Of a stretch of 48,466 nucleotides of DNA, positions 42,983 to 48,466 are shown piece by piece. The notes under the pieces are model-generated. The model did not search any database, was not told where the DNA came from, and saw nothing but the letters and a program-made list of their open reading frames with translations. The position numbers and the translations under genes are program-made. The first letter of the stretch is position 1; every line of letters begins with the position of its first letter. This DNA is from Treponema sp. (GTDB lineage Bacteria > Spirochaetota > Spirochaetia > Treponematales > Breznakiellaceae): the NCBI GenBank assembly GCA_031286205.1, contig JAITUR010000013.1, positions 1 to 48,466 of the forward strand, in the 5' to 3' direction.

Positions 42983-43519
42983 CTATGTCGATGAAAGTTC
43001 GAATTTTTCTATATCTGCTTCGCTTAACTTGGGGAGTTCCGCGATTGAATTAAGCCCAAAGATTTTAAGGAACTCTTTTGTGGTACCGTACAAGACAGGG
43101 CGGCCGGGTATATCTTTTTTACCGGCTTCCCGTACAAGCCCTTTTTCCAATAACAGGCGTATCATATTATCTGCAGAAACTCCGCGTATTTTTTCTATTT
43201 CCGCCCTTGTTACCGGCTGGGAGTAAGCGACAATGGAAAGTGTTTCCATTGCGGCGCGGGATATTTTAGCCTCGTTTTTTTTGCCGTATCTTTCTTTTAA
43301 ATTTTCGTAGTATTCTCTTTTTACGGAAATTGTAACGCCGCCGCCAATCCAGGAAAGTTCATAGGCGCAATCAGGCGCTGAGTATCGATCTTTTAACTTT
43401 TCCAGAGCGGCAATTACGGAATCTTTTGGCATGGAACAAATTCTTGCAATAGTTCCTTCGTCTATGGGGTCAGACTCTAAAAATAATACTGCTTCGACTA
43501 ATGCAATTTCTTTTTCCAA
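42983..43519 (-). CDS. scpB: Segregation and condensation protein B
   Basis: A 178-residue kleisin-associated protein of the SMC–ScpAB condensin. VEAVLFLESDPIDEGTIARI, LSWIGGGVTISVK, ETLSIVAYSQPVTRAEIEKIRGVSADNMIRLLLEKGLV (in part LSIVAYSQPVTRAEIEKIRG) and GRPVLYGTTKEFLKIFGL are family signatures. It follows scpA by six bases. Its TAG stop overlaps the ribosome binding site of the pseudouridine synthase gene. Confidence 0.94.
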   Translation of the reverse strand: MEKEIALVEAVLFLESDPIDEGTIARICSMPKDSVIAALEKLKDRYSAPDCAYELSWIGGGVTISVKREYYENLKERYGKKNEAKISRAAMETLSIVAYSQPVTRAEIEKIRGVSADNMIRLLLEKGLVREAGKKDIPGRPVLYGTTKEFLKIFGLNSIAELPKLSEADIEKFELSST

Positions 43520-43525
43520 TGATAA

Positions 43526-44230
43526 TTACCCCTGTTGTTTGTTTCCTCGAATAAGTATATCACCAAAGAGCCTGTGTTGAAAGATAACAATAAGGCGCAT
43601 TTTAGCGGCTTCCAAAACTGCCAAAAAAGCACAGACTACATCCAGAGCGCCGGAACGGACAACAAGTTCGGTAAATCTACATTCGCCTTTATTTTCCAGT
43701 TTTTCCATAAGCAATGTGGTTTTTTCGTTTACCGTAATTTCTTCGTAAAGGTCGATGATTCTTTCGTGCGGAATACTAACGGTTAACGAAGAAAATGTTT
43801 TTACAAGATCCCAGATATCGACCTTTTGCCACATATCATCGTCCGTAAACGGAAGGTTATGCTGAAGCCGCCTTCGTTCGATTATCCATTCATTTTCTCT
43901 TTCTTTTTCTTCCATAAGCTCGGAAAGTTTTTTATATTTTTGATACTCAATTAAGCGTTCTACAAGGTTTGTTCTTGGATCTTCTGCGCCGGTGTCGTCA
44001 ATTTCTACAGGCAGCAAAGTACGGCTTTTAATATACAGCAAGGTTGTTGCCATTGTATGAAAAGAGGTAAGGTCTTCCATATCCATAGTTTCCGCATAAC
44101 GAAGATAATCTATATATTGCTCGGTTATTTGAGCTATGGGTATATCATAAATATTAATTTCGTTTTTACGGATCATGTACAATAGGAGATCGAGAGGCCC
44201 TTCGAATTGACTTAGTTTAAATTTTTCCAT
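43526..44230 (-). CDS. scpA: Segregation and condensation protein A
   Basis: A 234-residue kleisin linking the SMC heads. The start MEKFKLSQFEGPLDLLLYMI, then KNEINIYDIPIAQITEQYIDYL, is the ScpA N-terminus; the C-terminal winged helix begins near VVRSGALDVVCAFLAVLEAAK. The ATG at 44230 is used because the longer frame to 44362 only reads through the end of recA and the hairpin. No good ribosome binding site precedes it. scpB follows after six bases. Confidence 0.93.
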   Translation of the reverse strand: MEKFKLSQFEGPLDLLLYMIRKNEINIYDIPIAQITEQYIDYLRYAETMDMEDLTSFHTMATTLLYIKSRTLLPVEIDDTGAEDPRTNLVERLIEYQKYKKLSELMEEKERENEWIIERRRLQHNLPFTDDDMWQKVDIWDLVKTFSSLTVSIPHERIIDLYEEITVNEKTTLLMEKLENKGECRFTELVVRSGALDVVCAFLAVLEAAKMRLIVIFQHRLFGDILIRGNKQQG

Positions 44231-44248
44231 AATTTTTTTCAAAGATAG

Positions 44249-44287
44249 ACAGAGTGCGCAGAGGCTGTTAACCCCTGCGCACTCTGT
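44249..44287 (-). terminator. GC-rich hairpin between recA and scpA
   Basis: ACAGAGTGCGCAG (44249–44261) pairs with CTGCGCACTCTGT (44275–44287), a perfect 13-bp stem with a 13-base loop, four bases after the recA stop. The downstream T-tract on the minus strand is short (CTATCTTTG), so it may act as a weak terminator or as an mRNA 3' stabiliser that separates recA from scpAB expression. Confidence 0.6.
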
Positions 44288-44291
44288 AATA

Positions 44292-45398
44292 TTATTCTTC
44301 CTCTGCCGCTGTTTCCTTTTTGGATTTTTTCTCCGGAGCGGGTTTAGCTTCTTCTTTGCCAAAAATTTTCGCTCTTAGCCTGATGTCCAATTCTTTTAAG
44401 AATTCCGGGTTTTTTTCCAGATAATCGCGGGCATTATCCCTGCCCTGCCCAATCTTTTCTTCGCCGTGGGAATACCAGGCTCCGCTCTTTTTGATAATAT
44501 CGTGCTTAACAGCACAGTCCAATAAACTGCCTATGGCGGAAATTCCCTTGCCAAACATTAGTTCTATTTCGGTTTTTCTGAAAGGCGGGGCTACTTTGTT
44601 TTTTACAACCTTAACGCGTACCCTGTTGCCAATTGCATCCGTGTCCTTGCTTACTTCGATGGTCTCCGTCTTGCGGACTTCCAGACGCACCGATGAATAA
44701 AATTTAAGAGCGTTTCCGCCGGTGGTTGTTTCCGGGTTGCCAAAAAATACTCCAATCTTCATGCGGATTTGGTTAATGAAAATTAAAATTGTACGGGATT
44801 TGCCGATTGTCGCAGTCAGCTTTCTTAAAGCCTGACTCATAAGACGCGCCTGCGCTCCCATTTGAGCATCGCCCATTTCGCCCTCGATCTCCGACTGCGG
44901 GGTAAGGGCGGCAACACTGTCCACGACGATAACATCGACAGCGCCTGAACGGACAAGGCTTTCGGTTATTTCCATTGCCTGCTCGCCATTGTCCGGCTGG
45001 GAAACCCATAGTTCATCGATATTGACGCCAAGGTTTTTTGCATAAACCGGATCTAGTGCATGTTCCGCATCGACAAAGGCGGCGTTTCCGCCAAGCTTTT
45101 GAGCTTCCGCTATTGCATGAAGCGCAAGCGTGGTTTTCCCCGATGATTCCGGTCCGTAAATCTCGATTATTCTGCCCCGCGGATAGCCGCCTATCCCAAG
45201 AGCTTCGTCGAGTAATATAGAACCTGAGGGTACTACCTCGATACCTGAGGCTGCATCATGCGTCCCCAGCTTGATTAATGATCCCGCGCCAAACTGTTTT
45301 TCAATCTGAAGACGGGCCGCTTCCAGGGCTTTTGCTTTTTCCTCGCTTGACGCGTTAGGATTGCCCCTGGCTTTTTCTGAATCGTTTGATTTTGCCAT
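44292..45398 (-). CDS. recA: Recombinase RecA
   Basis: A 368-residue strand-exchange ATPase. Walker A is GPESSGKTT, Walker [11 protein letters not shown], the L2 loop [18 protein letters not shown], with QIRMKIGVF before it; the tail is the usual acidic/lysine mix. The ATG at 45398 is preferred to 45458 because GGAGGAG lies five bases upstream and MAKSN… matches the usual start. It also promotes Xer-independent crossovers whose dimers dif resolves. It is first in the minus-strand run and has its own promoter. Confidence 0.96.
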   Translation of the reverse strand: MAKSNDSEKARGNPNASSEEKAKALEAARLQIEKQFGAGSLIKLGTHDAASGIEVVPSGSILLDEALGIGGYPRGRIIEIYGPESSGKTTLALHAIAEAQKLGGNAAFVDAEHALDPVYAKNLGVNIDELWVSQPDNGEQAMEITESLVRSGAVDVIVVDSVAALTPQSEIEGEMGDAQMGAQARLMSQALRKLTATIGKSRTILIFINQIRMKIGVFFGNPETTTGGNALKFYSSVRLEVRKTETIEVSKDTDAIGNRVRVKVVKNKVAPPFRKTEIELMFGKGISAIGSLLDCAVKHDIIKKSGAWYSHGEEKIGQGRDNARDYLEKNPEFLKELDIRLRAKIFGKEEAKPAPEKKSKKETAAEEE

Positions 45399-45477
45399 AA
45401 AATCTCCTCCCCTATATATGGCGCGGAAGTGCCGTTTTGCTTGCTCGTTTTTGAACAATTTATTATAAACTTAAACT

Positions 45478-45507
45478 ATTTTACCAAAAATACTATATGT
45501 TTGTCAA
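45478..45507 (-). promoter_or_regulatory. recA promoter with an inverted repeat across it
   Basis: On the minus strand TTGACA (45507–45502), 18-base spacer and TAAAAT (45483–45478). An inverted repeat AATACTA (45489–45495) / TAGTATT (45509–45515) surrounds the -35 box and could be a repressor site. In the plus direction TTGTCA (45501–45506) and TATTCA (45523–45528) may serve the divergent PRPP synthetase gene, with the two -35 boxes overlapping. Confidence 0.55.
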
Positions 45508-45542
45508 GTAGTATTATATCTTTATTCAATCAATAATAAAAT

Positions 45543-46622
45543 ATGAGCAATTTTATAGTCTGCGCGACAAGATCTATGCATAATTATGCTTCCGGGGTTA
45601 TTTCGTGTCTGTCTAAATACCTGACTTTTAACAATATTGCTAACCAAATTAATGGAATCGAGCTTTTAGGTACAGACAGGTTTGCGGACGGGGAACTGGA
45701 GGTTACCGTAAATGAATCGATTCGGGGTAAAGATGTTGTCATTTTCTCGTCTTGCGCCCGTAATCAGGCAGGAATTAGCGTAGAAGAGGCTAAAATCGAG
45801 CTGTATCACGCTATAGACGCCCTTAAACGCAGTCAGGCTAATAAAATCATAGTATTTGAGCCTTTTATCTCCTGCGCCCGTTCTGACCGCACTACAAGGC
45901 GAAGCTCTGTAGGTCTTTGGGTGCATCTAAAAACCCTGTTCGGCTTGGGGGCTACCCACATAGTTACTTATCAGCTTCATTCCGATAAATCCAAAACCAT
46001 GCTTGACCCTGTAATTTGCGCAATAGACGATATTCCGGCGTTAAATCTGCTTCAGAAGTATCTTTGCGATGTTTATATAAAAACTGCCGATTTTCTGGAA
46101 CAGACAGTGCGGAATAACTGGGCATTTTGCTCGGTCGATGCCGGCGGCGAAAAACTTGCCCGTGTATTTGCGGATTCTTTTGGCGCGCCCTTGGTTATTG
46201 CGCATAAACAACGCGATTACTCCAAACCAAATACCATAGAGTCTATCAATATACTTTCCGCGGAATCGCTGGAAGATAAAATACTGTGGATAGTTGATGA
46301 TATGATTGATACCGCTTGTTCTGTCGAAACGCTTATTCGCGCTTTGGCTGCCCATAAACCCCGTGAAATTAATATCGCGGCTGTACACGCCCTTTTTTCC
46401 CCGCCTGCCCGGGAACGCCTAAAAGCCCTTGTAAAAGAAGGACTCTTAAACCACACAATAGTAACGGATACCGTTTACTCCGATGCCTTAATAAACGATA
46501 TTGATAATTTAGAAGTAGTTAATTCCTACGAACTTTCGGCAAAAGTAATTAAGGCCATTATTAATAACGAAACAATGAGTAAAATTATGCGCCGCTTTGA
46601 TGCCGGTGTTTATTTATCTTAG
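45543..46622 (+). CDS. prs: Ribose-phosphate pyrophosphokinase-like protein
   Basis: A 359-residue protein of the PRPP synthetase family. LLGTDRFADGELEVTVNESIRGKDVVIF (in part GTDRFADGELEVTVNESIRG) and the PRPP-binding IVDDMIDTACSVETLIRAL are recognisable. It is longer than the usual 310–320 residues. The usual RQDRK…PITAK ATP segment reads RSDRTTRRSSVGLW, and the PRPP loop has DTACS in place of DTAGT. It may still be the housekeeping enzyme of this lineage, but kinetics or partner use may differ. No Shine-Dalgarno precedes the ATG. Confidence 0.83.
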   Translation: MSNFIVCATRSMHNYASGVISCLSKYLTFNNIANQINGIELLGTDRFADGELEVTVNESIRGKDVVIFSSCARNQAGISVEEAKIELYHAIDALKRSQANKIIVFEPFISCARSDRTTRRSSVGLWVHLKTLFGLGATHIVTYQLHSDKSKTMLDPVICAIDDIPALNLLQKYLCDVYIKTADFLEQTVRNNWAFCSVDAGGEKLARVFADSFGAPLVIAHKQRDYSKPNTIESINILSAESLEDKILWIVDDMIDTACSVETLIRALAAHKPREINIAAVHALFSPPARERLKALVKEGLLNHTIVTDTVYSDALINDIDNLEVVNSYELSAKVIKAIINNETMSKIMRRFDAGVYLS

Positions 46623-46625
46623 AAT

Positions 46626-47753
46626 ATGAATAATTTGACAAATAAAAACAGCAATATAATTGCAAAATATTTACGATGGATTATTCTTGGCTTTATTTTA
46701 GGCGGATCAATGTTGATCCATTTTTTACATTTATTTGCCGGTCAAAGATTTCCTTCTGTTCACGCAATATGTCCATTGGGCGGGCTTGAAAATTTATGGA
46801 CATGGATTGCGGGCGCGGGGCGAGGCAATATTCAAAAAATAACCAGTGGAACCATGACGCTGTTTTTCTTTACCCTTGTGTTAGCGTTAATTTTTGGCAG
46901 GGCATTTTGCGGAAATATATGTCCGTTTGGGACATTGCAGGAATTATTTGGAAAATTTTCTAAAAAGAAAATTCAATTATCCGGAAAAATAGATAATGCA
47001 GCCAGATTTTTTAAATATTTGGTTTTAATTTTTGTAACTATCATGGCTTGGATAACGGCAACGCTATGGATTTCTCCTTATGATCCCTGGGGTGCTTTTG
47101 CCCATATTTGGAGAGGCAAAGAACTGTTCCACGAATACGCTGCCGGTTTTATTATTCTTTTAATTGTACTTGCCGCATCTGTATTTATTAACAGGTTTTC
47201 TTGCAAGTATCTTTGCCCTGCCGGAGCTGTATATGGAATTATTTCTAAAATTAGTCCTGCGCGAATAAAACGCAATGACTGTTCGCAGTGCGGGCAATGT
47301 TCTGCGGTCTGTCCAATGAATATTGATGTTGCAAGAATTAAAACGGTAAAATCTGCCGAATGTATAGTATGTAATCAATGTACAATTTCCTGTAAATCCA
47401 AAACAAACGATATACAAATAACTTTTTTTAACAAATCTATAAAACCGCTTGCTTTTATAATAATTATTGTAACAGTTTTTTTTGGAAGTCTTTTTATATT
47501 TAATAAAACCGGCATACTCCGCGTGACTGTTCCCGCGCTTGAATCTGTACTTGAAAGCGGCAATTTCCTAAGGATTATTGATATTCGCGGTTCTATGAGT
47601 ATAGAGGCAGCGTCTGAATATGTTGGAATGGAATTATCGGAATTTTATAACTTAATGGAAATCCCCAAAACTGTTCCAAAAGAAACATGGTTAAGAGATG
47701 TTTCGCTGCATGTTCCCGGTTATGATTTTCATGTGATTAGGGATAGTAGGTAG
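46626..47753 (+). CDS. Membrane-bound 4Fe-4S polyferredoxin (NapH/NosR-like)
   Basis: A 375-residue protein with about five membrane spans. Two CxxxCP motifs of NapH type, FCGNICPFGTLQELFGK (about residue 94) and CKYLCPAGAVYG, lie at the membrane face, and two ferredoxin clusters follow: CSQCGQCSAVCP (about 218) and CIVCNQCTISCK (about 245). A C-terminal domain of about 75 residues (DIRGSMSIEAASEYVGMELSEFYNLMEIP) is shared by related anaerobe proteins. It probably passes electrons to a partner that is not in the window. Its 3' end abuts an IS66 remnant, which may supply the last few codons or the stop. Confidence 0.85.
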   Translation: MNNLTNKNSNIIAKYLRWIILGFILGGSMLIHFLHLFAGQRFPSVHAICPLGGLENLWTWIAGAGRGNIQKITSGTMTLFFFTLVLALIFGRAFCGNICPFGTLQELFGKFSKKKIQLSGKIDNAARFFKYLVLIFVTIMAWITATLWISPYDPWGAFAHIWRGKELFHEYAAGFIILLIVLAASVFINRFSCKYLCPAGAVYGIISKISPARIKRNDCSQCGQCSAVCPMNIDVARIKTVKSAECIVCNQCTISCKSKTNDIQITFFNKSIKPLAFIIIIVTVFFGSLFIFNKTGILRVTVPALESVLESGNFLRIIDIRGSMSIEAASEYVGMELSEFYNLMEIPKTVPKETWLRDVSLHVPGYDFHVIRDSR

Positions 47754-48317
47754 GTCTTCGTCTTCTGTCCCTTCGCAGCTTCGGCAGGCATACTTGGGAC
47801 GGATTGTTTTTTCTACAAATATCCTCTGCGGGATAATATGCAGCTTTTCATTGCTTTCTTCGCCTATTTTCGTTAATTTACACCCGCAAGCGCAGGTTTT
47901 ATCCTCTTCAGGTATATCTATTATCTTTTCCACCCTGGGGATATTTGGGTCTATAGCCTTGCGACCGGGCTTCTTTCTTTTGTATGATTTTACCTCTGTA
48001 GTTTCTTCTTCTGCAGCAGCTCCCGCTTTCTCTTCTAACTGATCGCTTGTTTCCTCTACAAATAAAAATTGCTGGGTTTCATCTGCATATTTTTCAGCGC
48101 TCCTTACAAACTTTCTGTACACCAATAGGTCGTAGCGTTCTTTTATATGTAAATACTTGTGCTGGTATTCCAATACATTGTTTTTCAACCTGTGCATTTG
48201 ATTTTCATATTTTAATTGTAAATCATTTATTCTATGTTCGTAACTTGTTTTAAGTTCGTTGATGTAATTAATTACTGCGGTATCAGCAAAATCAATGTTC
48301 GATTTAGTTGCCTGCAT
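47750..48317 (-). pseudogene. IS66-family transposase, N-terminal fragment
   Basis: The minus-strand frame starts at 48317 with a leucine-zipper-like coiled coil (INELKTSYEHRINDLQLKYE), the KKPGRKAIDPNIPRVEKIID linker, and the IS66 zinc-finger region with CACGCKL and YACRSCEGTEDED. Just after this, at about 47750, IS66 homology stops and the frame runs about 20 more codons into the antisense of the polyferredoxin gene. The catalytic DDE domain is missing. It is therefore a truncated copy, complementary to the C-terminal fragment at 2460–2835 but not obviously part of the same element. Confidence 0.85.
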
Positions 48318-48356
48318 ACCGCAGTCTAGCGCATAACATTTTTATTGTCAATACCT

Positions 48357-48466
48357 TTACACAACTTTTTTGTAATTTAATTCTTTATGTGCTTTAAAGA
48401 AATCTATTCCGGATAATAACATCTGTAACTGAGCCCCTGTAAGCTCTCTTGCCTCTTCCTCGCCTT
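48357..48466 (-). CDS. IS66 Orf2 (TnpB) accessory protein, 3' end only
   Basis: The frame is open to the window edge and encodes GEEEARELTGAQLQMLLSGI then DFFKAHKELNYKKVV and a TAA at 48357–48359. The LTGAQLQMLLSGID segment is the conserved C-terminus of IS66 Orf2 proteins. It precedes the transposase gene by 39 bases, the normal IS66 order. The rest lies outside the window. Confidence 0.75.
   Translation of the reverse strand, partial: GEEEARELTGAQLQMLLSGIDFFKAHKELNYKKVV

Noticed and set aside
43526-44362. ScpA starting at 44362
   Set aside because: The extra 44 residues are a read-through of the recA 3' end and the hairpin in another frame; family alignment starts at MEKFKLSQF.
45399-45542. 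Classical LexA SOS box upstream of recA
   Set aside because: Neither the E. coli (CTGT-N8-ACAG) nor the Gram-positive (GAAC-N4-GTTC) consensus is present; only the unrelated inverted repeat is seen.

Overview
The window looks like a piece of a spirochaete chromosome, most likely a treponeme. The block dnaG – rpoD – zinc-ribbon coiled-coil gene – rnpB – TPR gene – mreB – mreC – mreD – PBP2 – rodA matches, as I remember it, the order around TP0492–TP0501 of Treponema pallidum, and the protein sequences fit that lineage. No database search was possible, so the genus is an inference. No tRNA, rRNA other than rnpB, or CRISPR array was seen.

Layout. (1) 1–2990 is accessory DNA: the 3' end of an RHS/YD-repeat gene with a C-terminal HExxH metallopeptidase-like tip, a small secreted candidate immunity protein, and an IS66 transposase remnant. 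(2) 2996–12378 holds aroC, a PIN-domain toxin-like pair, a peptide-type solute-binding lipoprotein, metY, and a 1473-residue double-ATPase protein of the 2-hydroxyacyl-CoA dehydratase activase family. (3) 12420–15864 holds a BrnT-like toxin/antitoxin pair and purE-purM-purD. (4) 15895–32938 is a long plus-strand series of tightly coupled housekeeping genes: TPR, YkgJ, MBL-fold, mltG, dnaG, rpoD, zinc-ribbon, rnpB, TPR, mreBCD, PBP2, rodA, and a radical-SAM/DUF2344 fusion. It combines primase, the main sigma factor and the rod-shape cell-wall machine.

(5) 32922–37480 is the most striking part: a complete 4.5-kb Microviridae (gokushovirus-like) prophage on the minus strand, bounded by a perfect 23-bp direct repeat. 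The repeat contains a 13-base stretch identical to the core of the E. coli dif site. It carries VP5, the VP1 capsid protein, a VP3-like scaffold, VP2, VP8 and VP4, plus two very small genes. One of these is a 27-residue single-membrane-span peptide that starts on the VP2 stop codon and is a candidate lysis protein. There is no integrase gene, so use of the host XerC/XerD is the natural inference. The prophage sits exactly where gene direction switches from plus (left) to minus (right), as expected near a replication terminus.

(6) 37522–45398 is a minus-strand run: recA, scpA, scpB, rluB-type pseudouridine synthase (apparently with an AUC start codon), cmk, rpsA, a sigma-54 activator, a TPR membrane protein and a lipoprotein. 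(7) 45543–48466 holds a divergent PRPP synthetase-like gene, a membrane polyferredoxin, and the start of an IS66 element whose transposase is cut off where it meets the polyferredoxin gene.

Several genes (PIN toxin, BrnT-like toxin, secreted TPR protein, possibly aroC) have a -10 box ending five or six bases before the ATG and no Shine-Dalgarno sequence, which predicts leaderless mRNAs. The RNase P RNA carries a long palindromic insertion in the region of its P12 helix.
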